From DATLYF01 sp035575095 (GTDB taxonomy: Bacteria; Pseudomonadota; Gammaproteobacteria; Competibacterales; Competibacteraceae): 16,952 nucleotides of DNA. Under the pieces are notes generated by a model that had not been told where the DNA came from, did not search any database, and saw nothing but the letters and a program-made list of their open reading frames with translations. The DNA lies in the NCBI GenBank assembly GCA_035575095.1, contig DATLYF010000081.1:1-16952 (forward strand), given 5' to 3'. Below, piece by piece: positions 6,725 to 12,962 of the stretch. The stretch's first letter is position 1; each line of letters opens with the position of its first letter. The translations under genes were made by a program, and so were the position numbers.

Positions 6725-6983
6725 CGGCCACCACCTGCGCGGCGCGCAAGCCCCCCCACAGCCCCAAGATCACCGGCACGAAGAGCCCGGCCGTAGAGAT
6801 CGCGCTCATCAGCGGCCACGCCAGCGCTTGCTGCCACCACGGCATGTCCGTCTCGGGCGCGAACGCGGCCAGCATCGCGACCGCCAGCAGTGCGCTGATG
6901 ACCCCGGCAGCGCGCGGTATGGCGTGCGGGCTGTCCACCACGTCGTCGATCCAGTGAGCAAGGCGCATCAGGGGGCTACGCAT
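6645..6983 (-). CDS. Small hypothetical membrane protein inside the prophage remnant
   Basis: I do not recognise this protein. From the ATG at 6983 it would be 112 residues. A charged N-terminus (RLAHWIDDVVDSP) is followed by three hydrophobic stretches: AGVISALLAVAMLAAF, PLMSAISTAGLFVPVILGLW and VVAVIAAAVTAPLTLLW. It ends in an Arg/Ala-rich tail. The orientation is opposite to the tail fragments on both sides, so it could be a phage accessory gene (moron) or an open frame trapped in debris. Its C-terminus overlaps the E' frame, and no clear ribosome site precedes the ATG. The membrane pattern makes it more credible than the plus-strand frames here. Confidence 0.35.
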   Translation of the reverse strand: MRSPLMRLAHWIDDVVDSPHAIPRAAGVISALLAVAMLAAFAPETDMPWWQQALAWPLMSAISTAGLFVPVILGLWGGLRAAQVVAVIAAAVTAPLTLLWRALARRAARARP

Positions 6984-7203
6984 GGACAGCTCGATCAAGG
7001 TTGTGCTGACGGCAGTCGGCGCCGGGGCAGTGGCCGGCCGCGCCATCCTGTGGCTGGGGCGCGTCGTGCTGGCCAACCCCATCGGTTTGACCCTTACGGC
7101 CATTGCCGGGGCCGCCTACCTGATCTGGCGCAACTGGGAGGTGATCGGCCCCAAGCTTGCCGCCGTGTGGGAGACGGTCAAGGGCGCTTTTGCCTCACTT
7201 TGG
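6982..7203 (+). pseudogene. Fragment of phage tail tape measure protein
   Basis: This frame reads IKVVLTAVGAG, then LANPIGLTLTAIAGAAYLIW and NWEVIGPKLAAVWETVKGAF. The segment LxNPIGLxxTAIAGAAYLIxxNW is a hallmark of tape measure proteins of contractile-tail phages, lying in their hydrophobic middle. A full protein is 600-1000 residues; only about 74 are present, so both ends are deleted. After about 7203 the frame becomes unrelated. The gene follows the chaperone E/E' remnant, exactly the order E-E'-T of P2-like phages, which strengthens both calls. Confidence 0.7.
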
Positions 7204-7261
7204 CTGCCTACGCGAGCGACGCCGCATGAGCACTGCCACCTACACCACGCAGCGCGTCTGA
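7204..7261 (+). pseudogene. Possible traces of two later tail genes joined by an ATGA overlap
   Basis: Between the tape-measure scrap and the end of ubiB, one frame ends in LAAYASDAA with TGA at 7227-7229. A second starts in the overlapping ATG at 7226 (MSTATYTTQRV, stopping at 7261). Overlapping ATGA junctions are normal between adjacent phage tail genes, and MSTATYTTQ resembles the start of small tail protein X. In P2-like phages U and X follow the tape measure gene. The pieces are too short to prove this. Confidence 0.2.
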
Positions 7262-7272
7262 TGCTACTAGCA

Positions 7273-8952
7273 TTACTGGCCGCCACGCGGCCACACGCTG
7301 AGCAGCAGCGCCCCGCCCAGGGCACCCAGCACCCAGGTGAGTAGAGGGGCATCGCCCAGCATCCGCGGGTGTAGCCCGTCCAGGGCCAGGATCAGCACGG
7401 CGCTGAGCACCAGCGCCGCGCCCACCGTGCCGTGGAAGCTGCGGCGGCTGGAGTCGCGCAGCTCCTGGCGCAGTTGCTCCAACTGCTGGTTCTGCAAGCG
7501 CACCTTGACCTCGCCGCTGGCCACCTGCTTGAGCAGGCCCTGCACCAGATCCGGCAGCTCGGGGAACTGCTCGGCCCAGCGCGGCGCGCTGGAGCGCAGC
7601 TTGTTGGCCACCGCGCGCGGGCCGACCCGCTCCTGCATCCAGGTCTCGAGGATGGGTTTGGCGGTCTTCCACAGGTCCAGATCGGGGTCGAGCTGGCGGC
7701 CCAGGCCCTCGATGTTGAGCAGGGTCTTCTGCAGCAGCACCAGCTGCGGCTGCACCTCCATGTGGAAGCGCCGCGCAGTCTGGAACAGGCTGAGCAGAAA
7801 GCCGCCGAAGGAGATGTCTTTGAGCGGCCTGTCGAAAATCGGCTCGCACACGGTGCGGATGGCCGACTCGAACTCGTCGACCCGGGTGGTGGGCGGCACC
7901 CAGCCGGACTCGATGTGCAGCTCCGCCACGCGGCGGTAGTCGCGGCGGAAAAAGGCCAGGAAGTTCTCCGCCAGATAGTGCTGGTCGGTGGGTGAGAGGG
8001 TGCCGATGATGCCGAAATCGATGGCGATATAGCGCGGTTCCTGGGGATTGCTGGCGTCGACGAAGATATTCCCCGGATGCATGTCGGCGTGGAAGAAGCT
8101 GTGCTTGAATACCTGGGTGAAGAAGATCTCCACCCCCCGCTCCGACAGCTTCTTCAGATTCACTCCGCGGCGGCGCAGCTCTTCGGTGTTGCCCACCGGG
8201 ATGCCCTGGATGCGCTCCATCACCAGTACATTGCGCCGGGTATACTCCCAGTAGATCTCCGGCACATAGAGGATGGTGGAGCCCTGGAAATTGCGCTTGA
8301 GCTGGCTGGCATTGGCGGCCTCGCGCACCAGGTCGAGTTCATCGAAAATGGTCTTTTCGTATTCCGCCACTACTTCCCGCGGGCGCAGGCGGCGGCCCTC
8401 CTTCCAGTAGCGTTCGGCCAGTCCGGCGATGATGTAGAGCAGATCGACGTCGCGACGAATGATACGCTCGATGCCGGGGCGCACTACCTTGACCACCACC
8501 TCGCGTCCGTCCAGCAGGCGTGCCGTGTGCACCTGAGCGATGGAGGCCGAGGCCAGCGGCTGCTCGTCGAAGCGCACGAACATTGCCGACAGCGGCTGGC
8601 CGTAGGCCTTCTCGACGATGGCCCGGGACTGCTCGCCGGGGAAGGGCGGCACCCGGTCCTGCAGCCGCGCCAGCTCATCGGCGATATCATCGGGCAGCAG
8701 GTCGCGGCGGGTGGAGAGCATCTGGCCGAACTTGACGAAGATCGGGCCGAGATCCTCCAGGGCCAGGCGGATGCGTTCGCCGCGCGGGCCGCGGCTGTCA
8801 CCGCGGCGCAGCCAGTACCAGGGCGAGAGGAAGCGCAGGAAGCGCACCGGCCGGAACAGATGGGTGGCCAGCACGATCTCGTCCAGGCCGTGACGCAGCA
8901 GCACCAGGTTGATGTGCGCTAGACGCAGGATCTGGGCGGGGCGCAGCCGCAT
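7273..8952 (-). CDS. ubiB: Ubiquinone biosynthesis protein UbiB (atypical kinase/ATPase)
   Basis: A membrane-bound member of the ABC1/ADCK/UbiB protein-kinase-like family required for coenzyme Q synthesis; it is thought to use ATPase activity to help extract or present lipid intermediates. The 559-residue length is close to the E. coli protein. The family-defining KxGQ motif is KFGQ (74-77). The alanine-rich nucleotide loop ASASIAQVH (134-142), ExD in FDELDLVREAAN, the catalytic loop HADMHPGN (288-295) and IDFG (311-314) are all intact. Two hydrophobic C-terminal helices (VGAALVLSAVLILAL and LLTWVLGALGGALLLSV) anchor it to the inner membrane. It starts five bases after ubiJ, completing a ubiE-ubiJ-ubiB operon. 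Its 3' end borders the prophage debris. Confidence 0.97.
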   Translation of the reverse strand: MRLRPAQILRLAHINLVLLRHGLDEIVLATHLFRPVRFLRFLSPWYWLRRGDSRGPRGERIRLALEDLGPIFVKFGQMLSTRRDLLPDDIADELARLQDRVPPFPGEQSRAIVEKAYGQPLSAMFVRFDEQPLASASIAQVHTARLLDGREVVVKVVRPGIERIIRRDVDLLYIIAGLAERYWKEGRRLRPREVVAEYEKTIFDELDLVREAANASQLKRNFQGSTILYVPEIYWEYTRRNVLVMERIQGIPVGNTEELRRRGVNLKKLSERGVEIFFTQVFKHSFFHADMHPGNIFVDASNPQEPRYIAIDFGIIGTLSPTDQHYLAENFLAFFRRDYRRVAELHIESGWVPPTTRVDEFESAIRTVCEPIFDRPLKDISFGGFLLSLFQTARRFHMEVQPQLVLLQKTLLNIEGLGRQLDPDLDLWKTAKPILETWMQERVGPRAVANKLRSSAPRWAEQFPELPDLVQGLLKQVASGEVKVRLQNQQLEQLRQELRDSSRRSFHGTVGAALVLSAVLILALDGLHPRMLGDAPLLTWVLGALGGALLLSVWPRGGQ

Positions 8953-8957
8953 CGGGC

Positions 8958-9569
8958 TCAGCTCGCGCTGTCCAGGCGCCGGCGCAGGCGCTCGACCCGC
9001 GCCGCCAGCCGTTCCACGTCATCGCGCAGGATATCGATCTGGGCGGCGAAGGACTCCAGGCTGCGCGCCGGCGGCAGATCGTGGGTCTCGTACTGCAGGT
9101 ACTCGCCGGTGTTGCGCAGCAGCGTCTCCAGGGTGCGGCTGTGCCAGGCCAGGATGCTGCGTACGGTGCTGCCGATCTGATGGGCGATGACATCGCCGGT
9201 AAACCGCGACAGCCACTCTTCCCAGTCCGGACCCTGGGTGATCAGGGCGGCGAGCTGGCGCGCCAGGGCGGTGTCGCCAATGATCTCCACGCCCTCGCTC
9301 ACGCCGGGCTCCAGCGCCAGCCGCGCCAGCGCCAGAGGATGGCCGCGCAGGCGCAGGTCGGGCTCGCCGGCGTAGCTGTCGCCCACCTGCAGGCGCTCGC
9401 CGGTGCCGAGCAGATAAAGGGTGAGCGGCTGATCCGGCACCAGGGTCAGCTCCAACGCGATGACCTTGTCGGCGAACGGCCGCAGCCGCGCCGCCCCTTC
9501 CGGATCCAGGGCCAGGTACCGGGCGAGTGCCGTCTCCAGCGCTGCAGCCGCGAGTTGGGTCGGTGTCAT
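8958..9569 (-). CDS. ubiJ: Ubiquinone biosynthesis accessory factor UbiJ (SCP2 domain)
   Basis: A cytosolic accessory protein of 203 residues that binds ubiquinone intermediates and, with UbiK, organises the Ubi enzyme complex. Residues about 15-115 form an SCP2-type lipid-binding domain (DKVIALELTLVPDQPLTLYL; LRLRGHPLALARLAL; VEIIGDTALARQLAALI). They are followed by the UbiJ-typical DWEEWLSRFTGDVIAHQIG and a C-terminal amphipathic coiled-coil region (about 165-200, with IDILRDDVERLAARVERLRR). The ATG at 9569 shares a base with the TGA of ubiE (TGATG), implying coupled translation. Longer open frames upstream belong to the other frame of ubiE. Both sequence pattern and the ubiE-ubiJ-ubiB context support the call. 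Confidence 0.92.
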   Translation of the reverse strand: MTPTQLAAAALETALARYLALDPEGAARLRPFADKVIALELTLVPDQPLTLYLLGTGERLQVGDSYAGEPDLRLRGHPLALARLALEPGVSEGVEIIGDTALARQLAALITQGPDWEEWLSRFTGDVIAHQIGSTVRSILAWHSRTLETLLRNTGEYLQYETHDLPPARSLESFAAQIDILRDDVERLAARVERLRRRLDSAS

Positions 9570-10318
9570 CAGAACTTGTAGCCGCGGTGCACGGCGACGA
9601 TGCCGCCGGTGAGGTTGTAATAGTCGCAGCGCTCGAAGCCGGCCTGCTCCATCATGGCCTTGAGAGTCTCCTGGTCGGGGTGCATGCGAATGCTTTCCGC
9701 CAGGTACTGGTAGCTGGCGGCATCGTTGGCCACCAGCTTGCCCATCAGCGGCAACACCTTGAAGGAATAGAGATCGTAGAGCGGCTTCAGCCCCGGCGCG
9801 GTGGGCTGAGAGAACTCCAGCACCAGCAGCCGTCCGCCCGGCCTGAGCGCCCGGTACATGGCGGCGAGCGCCCGCTCCTTGCGGGTGACGTTGCGCAGGC
9901 CAAAGCCGATGGTGATGCAGTCGAAGCTGTTGTCGGGGAAGGGCAGCTGCTCGGCGTCGGCCAGCACGTAGGCGATGTTGCCGACCAGACCCGCGTCGAT
10001 CAGCCGCCGGCGTCCCTCGGCGAGCATGGAGGGATTGATATCGGACAGCACCACCAGGCCCCTGGATCCGACCAGCGGCGCCATGCGCGCAGTCAGGTCG
10101 CCGGTGCCGCCGGCCAGGTCCAGCACCCGCTCGCCCGGGCGCAGATTGGCTAGGCCAACGGTGAAGCGCTTCCACAGGCGGTGCACACCTATGGACATGA
10201 GGTCGTTCATCAGGTCGTACTTGTCGGCCACCGAGTGAAATACCTCGGCGACCTTGCGGGCCTTATCCTCGACTGCCACCGTCTGGAAGCCGAAGTGGGT
10301 GGTTCGCTCGTCGCTCAT
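9569..10318 (-). CDS. ubiE: Ubiquinone/menaquinone C-methyltransferase
   Basis: An S-adenosylmethionine-dependent class I methyltransferase acting on the quinone ring in ubiquinone (and, where present, menaquinone) synthesis. It is 249 residues against 251 in E. coli. Visible motifs are FHSVADKYDLMNDLMSIG (27-44), SAM motif I VLDLAGGTGD (66-75), the acidic strand SDINPSML (92-99), the DAEQLPFPDNSFD block (121-133) with GFGLRNV (138-144), and the C-terminal YQYLAESIRMHPDQ. The start at 10318 gives the usual MSDE...THFGFQTV N-terminus; the longer open frame runs back into the DUF971 gene and is not homologous. It lies 31 bases after that gene and overlaps ubiJ by one base. Confidence 0.97.
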   Translation of the reverse strand: MSDERTTHFGFQTVAVEDKARKVAEVFHSVADKYDLMNDLMSIGVHRLWKRFTVGLANLRPGERVLDLAGGTGDLTARMAPLVGSRGLVVLSDINPSMLAEGRRRLIDAGLVGNIAYVLADAEQLPFPDNSFDCITIGFGLRNVTRKERALAAMYRALRPGGRLLVLEFSQPTAPGLKPLYDLYSFKVLPLMGKLVANDAASYQYLAESIRMHPDQETLKAMMEQAGFERCDYYNLTGGIVAVHRGYKF

Positions 10319-10349
10319 TGCATCCTCGCGCCAGGTTGAGGGGAGCGGC

Positions 10350-10712
10350 TCAGGTGCGGCGTTGATACCCCGCCGTTGCCAGCCGCTCCAGGTAGCGCTG
10401 CCAGTACGGCTCGTAATTGACGCCCAGATCATACAGGATGTTCCAGGAATACAGGCCAGTATCGTGGCCGTCGGAGAATACCAGGCGCACCGCATAGTGG
10501 CCTACCGGCTCGATGGCGACGATGGTCACATCCTCCTTGCCGACCTGCAGCACCTCCTGGCCGGGGCCGTGGCCGCGCACCTCGGCCGAGGGCGAATAGA
10601 CCCGCAGGTACTCACAGGGCAGCTCGAAACGGGCGCCGTCGTCGAAGGTGATCTCCAGGATGCGGGAGAGCTGATGCAGCTTGATGTCGGTGGGGCGGGG
10701 AGTGGTGGTCAT
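10350..10712 (-). CDS. DUF971 family protein (gamma-butyrobetaine hydroxylase-like N-terminal domain)
   Basis: A single-domain protein of 120 residues. LEITFDDGARFELPCEYLRV, SPSAEVRGHG (residues about 46-55), VAIEPVGHYAVRLVFSDGHD and TGLYSWNILYDLG (residues about 92-104) are the core of DUF971, the small beta domain also found at the N-terminus of gamma-butyrobetaine hydroxylase. Stand-alone bacterial members have been linked to iron-sulfur cluster and quinone-related genes, but no reaction is established. The gene sits between hslU and ubiE, a frequent gammaproteobacterial arrangement. ATG 10712 is preferred to 10736 because an AGGA ribosome site lies between the two and the extra eight residues are not family-like. 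Confidence 0.85.
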   Translation of the reverse strand: MTTTPRPTDIKLHQLSRILEITFDDGARFELPCEYLRVYSPSAEVRGHGPGQEVLQVGKEDVTIVAIEPVGHYAVRLVFSDGHDTGLYSWNILYDLGVNYEPYWQRYLERLATAGYQRRT

Positions 10713-10737
10713 GGCCGGAGTCCTGGGAAATCTCATA

Positions 10738-10761
10738 CCCTCCCCCGTTGGCGGGGAAGGG
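10738..10761. repeat. REP-like GC-rich hairpin between hslU and the DUF971 gene
   Basis: CCCTCCCCC (10738-10746) and GGGGAAGGG (10753-10761) form a nine-pair stem (one G-U on the minus transcript) around a six-base GTTGGC loop, followed by more G-rich sequence. Elements of the form CCCTCCCCC-loop-GGGGGAGGG are common extragenic repeats in gammaproteobacteria. No U-run follows on either strand, so it is not a Rho-independent terminator; it could stabilise the hslVU transcript end or attenuate read-through into the DUF971-ubi genes. Confidence 0.5.
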
Positions 10762-10794
10762 TGAGGGGGGCGGAGCGGAAAAGGGGATCGAGGG

Positions 10795-12129
10795 TTACAG
10801 AATATACCGCGTCAGATCCTCGTCCTGGATCAGGGCGCCGAGGTGCTGATCGACGTATTGGCGGTCGATGGTGACGGTGGCTCCCGAGCGGTCCGGGGCC
10901 TCGAACGACACCCCCTCCAGCAACCGCTCCAGCACCGTGTGCAGGCGCCGGGCGCCGATGTTCTCGGTGCGCTCGTTGACCTGGAAGGCCATCTCGGCGA
11001 TGCGCCGCACTCCATCCGGGGTGAACTCGAGGCGCACATTCTCGGTAGCCATCAGGGCCGCGTACTGCTCGGTCAGCGAAGCGTCCGGCTCGGTGAGGAT
11101 GCGCACGAAGTCGTCGGTGCTGAGCGCGTCCAGTTCGACGCGGATGGGCAGCCGGCCCTGCAGCTCGGGGATCAGGTCCGAGGGCTTGGCCAGGCTGAAG
11201 GCGCCGCTGGCGATGAACAGGATGTGATCGGTGCGCACCATGCCGTAGCGGGTGGACACGGTACAGCCCTCGACCAGCGGCAGCAGGTCGCGCTGCACGC
11301 CCTCGCGCGAGACATCGGCTCCCGAGTACTCGCCGCGGCGGCATACCTTGTCGATCTCGTCGATGAAGACGATGCCGTTCTGTTCGGCGGCGGTGAGCGC
11401 CTGGAGCTTGAGTTCCTCCTCGTTGATCAGCTTGGTCGCCTCCTCTTCGCGCAACAGCTTGAGGGCGTCCTTGATCTTCAGCTTGCGCGTCTTGGTGCGG
11501 CCCTGACCGAGATTCTGGAACAGGCTCTGCAGCTGCTGGGTCATCTCTTCCATGCCGGGCGGAGCCATGATCTCCACGCCCATGGGGCGCACCGAGACCT
11601 CGATCTCCACCTCACGCTCGTCCAGCTCGCCGCGCACCAGTTTCTCGCGCATCTTCTGGCGGGTGGTGGACTGGTCGGGGGCGGGCGGCTCGTTGGCGAA
11701 GCCCACCGCGCGCGGGCGCGGCAGCAGCACGTCGAGCACGCGCTCGATGGCGGCCTCCTCAGCGCGGTTCTGCACCTTGCGCAGTTCCGCCTCGCGCACC
11801 ATCTTCACCGCCATGTCTACCAGGTCGCGGATGATGGTTTCCACATCGCGGCCGACGTAGCCCACCTCGGTGAACTTGGTCGCCTCCACCTTGATGAACG
11901 GGGCATTGGCCAGCCGCGCCAGGCGCCGGGCGATCTCGGTTTTGCCGACGCCGGTAGGGCCGATCATGAGGATGTTCTTGGGGGTGATCTCGTTGCGCAG
12001 CTCCTCTGGCACGTGTTGGCGGCGCCAGCGGTTGCGCAGGGCGATGGCCACGGCGCGCTTGGCCGCGTCCTGGCCGACGATATGCTTGTCCAGTTCCTGG
12101 ACGATCTCGCGGGGGGTCATTTCGGACAT
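10795..12129 (-). CDS. hslU: ATP-dependent protease ATPase subunit HslU
   Basis: A hexameric AAA+ unfoldase (ClpY) that feeds proteins into the HslV peptidase; 444 residues, as in E. coli. Walker A is GPTGVGKT (57-64), the pore loop is GYVGRD (90-95), and Walker B is VFIDEIDKV (254-262). The inserted I domain spans roughly 110-240 and is charged and helical. The sensor/Arg-finger region PELQGRLPIRVEL (321-333) and C-terminal box IGARRLHTVLERLLE follow. The C-terminal tail ends in RYIL, the segment that docks into HslV to activate it. The start codon has a weak ribosome site and lies 23 bases after hslV, so translation is probably coupled. Confidence 0.98.
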   Translation of the reverse strand: MSEMTPREIVQELDKHIVGQDAAKRAVAIALRNRWRRQHVPEELRNEITPKNILMIGPTGVGKTEIARRLARLANAPFIKVEATKFTEVGYVGRDVETIIRDLVDMAVKMVREAELRKVQNRAEEAAIERVLDVLLPRPRAVGFANEPPAPDQSTTRQKMREKLVRGELDEREVEIEVSVRPMGVEIMAPPGMEEMTQQLQSLFQNLGQGRTKTRKLKIKDALKLLREEEATKLINEEELKLQALTAAEQNGIVFIDEIDKVCRRGEYSGADVSREGVQRDLLPLVEGCTVSTRYGMVRTDHILFIASGAFSLAKPSDLIPELQGRLPIRVELDALSTDDFVRILTEPDASLTEQYAALMATENVRLEFTPDGVRRIAEMAFQVNERTENIGARRLHTVLERLLEGVSFEAPDRSGATVTIDRQYVDQHLGALIQDEDLTRYIL

Positions 12130-12152
12130 GGTGCGATAATCCCGCCGGCCGC

Positions 12153-12692
12153 TCAGCCGGCCAGCTCCTCGAGGGTGAGGTGGTGATTGGTGTAGATGCA
12201 GATATCGGCGGCGATGTTGAGCGCCTTCTCGACGATCGTGCGTGCGTCTAGATCGGTGTTCTCGAGCAGCGCTCGCGCCGCAGCGGTGGCAAAGGAGCCG
12301 CCGGAGCCGATCGCGGCCAGCGCGTGCTCGGGCTCGATGACGTCGCCGTTGCCGGAGATGATCAGGGTGATTTGGCTATCGGCCACGATCAGCAGCGCCT
12401 CCAGCCGGCGCAGCATGCGGTCGGTGCGCCAGTCCTTGGCCAGCTCCACGGCGGCGCGGGTGAGGTTGCCGCCGTGCTTTTCCAGCTTGCTCTCGAAACG
12501 CTCGAACAGGGTGAAGGCGTCGGCGGTGCCGCCAGCGAAGCCAGCGATGATCTTGCCGTTGTATAGCCGGCGCACCTTGCGGGCGTTGCCCTTCATCACG
12601 GTGTTGCCTAGGCTGACCTGGCCGTCGCCGCCGATCACGACCCGGCCGTTGCGGCGCACGGAGAGTATGGTGGTGCCTCGGAACTGTTCCAT
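12153..12692 (-). CDS. hslV: ATP-dependent protease peptidase subunit HslV
   Basis: A threonine peptidase that forms a double hexameric ring (ClpQ), the bacterial relative of proteasome beta subunits; 179 residues. The sequence begins MEQFRGTTILSVRRNG: the six-residue propeptide would be removed to expose the catalytic threonine T7, as in relatives starting MEQ(F/Y)RGTT. VVIGGDGQVSLGNTVMKGNA (residues 23-42) and the GFAGGTADAFTLFE block with a conserved lysine-containing K33-equivalent region (VRRLYNGKI) are typical. SGNGDVIEP and AIGSGG complete the fold. The open frame extends upstream to 12830, but that part is not conserved. A sigma32-like promoter precedes it. Confidence 0.97.
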   Translation of the reverse strand: MEQFRGTTILSVRRNGRVVIGGDGQVSLGNTVMKGNARKVRRLYNGKIIAGFAGGTADAFTLFERFESKLEKHGGNLTRAAVELAKDWRTDRMLRRLEALLIVADSQITLIISGNGDVIEPEHALAAIGSGGSFATAAARALLENTDLDARTIVEKALNIAADICIYTNHHLTLEELAG

Positions 12693-12730
12693 TCGTCTTG
12701 CGACCTCGGTATTCGGCATGAGTGTACACG

Positions 12731-12761
12731 AGGTGAGGGCGCACCCCGAGATTTCAAGGGC
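12731..12761 (-). promoter_or_regulatory. Candidate heat-shock (sigma32-type) promoter of hslVU
   Basis: On the minus strand CTTGAA (12758-12753), preceded by GCC, is a perfect match to the core of the sigma32 -35 element. After 13 bases comes CCCTCACCT (12739-12731), a partial match to the CCCCATNTA -10 element. The predicted start would be about 25-35 bases upstream of the hslV ATG. In E. coli hslVU is a sigma32 operon, which supports the reading. The -10 match is imperfect. Confidence 0.45.
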
Positions 12762-12783
12762 GGCGGCGCTAGCGGGTGGGCAC

Positions 12784-12821
12784 AAAAAAGCCCCGGAAAG
12801 GGGGGATGGGAACCGGGGCTT
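12784..12821 (-). terminator. Rho-independent terminator (end of the candidate small RNA)
   Basis: On the minus strand AAGCCCCGG (12821-12813) pairs perfectly with CCGGGGCTT (12796-12788) across a 16-base loop and is followed by a run of six T (12789-12784). This is a strong intrinsic terminator for minus-strand transcription only; on the plus strand the hairpin is followed by TTAAAAA. It would stop the small RNA and also any read-through from the pirin gene before hslV. Confidence 0.8.
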
Positions 12822-12888
12822 AAAAATCACCCGACCTCGAGGCCGGGTGCGCCCGCCTAGGGAGGGAAGCGGACGAGCGTTGAGTACA
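12784..12888 (-). ncRNA. Candidate small RNA with C-rich anti-Shine-Dalgarno loops
   Basis: A minus-strand transcript starting near 12888 would be about 105 bases and is bounded by its own promoter and terminator. Hairpin 1 pairs CGTCCGC (12875-12869) with GCGGGCG (12856-12850) around the loop TTCCCTCCCTAG. Hairpin 2 follows directly (12849-12828): a nine-pair stem with one G-U closed by a TCGA tetraloop. An A/U-rich linker (ATTTTTA, 12827-12821) suited to Hfq comes next. Hairpin 3 is the terminator, with a 16-base loop TTCCCATCCCCCCTTT. Two loops thus expose C-rich sequence complementary to GGAGG ribosome sites, the design of several trans-acting regulatory RNAs. No ORF of note lies in it. 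It could instead be an attenuated leader of hslV, whose ATG lies 91 bases beyond the terminator. Confidence 0.55.
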
Positions 12889-12893
12889 CTGAT

Positions 12894-12924
12894 TTTATAG
12901 ACAGCCCTCTCTGGAAAAGTTCAA
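12894..12924 (-). promoter_or_regulatory. Sigma70-type promoter of the candidate small RNA
   Basis: On the minus strand TTGAAC (12924-12919; -35, five of six consensus bases) precedes TATAAA (12899-12894; -10, five of six) by 19 bases, or CTATAA by 18. The AT-rich box stands out in GC-rich DNA. It lies downstream of the pirin stop (12963) and upstream of the hairpins, so it can serve only the small RNA or a long hslV leader. Confidence 0.55.
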
Positions 12925-12962
12925 GATTTGTGCTATCAGCATTAAACCGATATAGCTGCCGC

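Noticed and set aside
10738..10761. Rho-independent terminator of hslU.
   Set aside because: The stem is good but no T-run follows on the minus strand; a REP-like element fits better.
12784..12880. Plus-strand reading of the same hairpins as a CsrB/RsmY-type RNA with GGA motifs in loops (GGGAGGGAA, GGGGGGATGGG).
   Set aside because: On the plus strand there is no promoter upstream and the terminal hairpin is followed by TTAAAAA rather than T; promoter and T-run both point to the minus strand.
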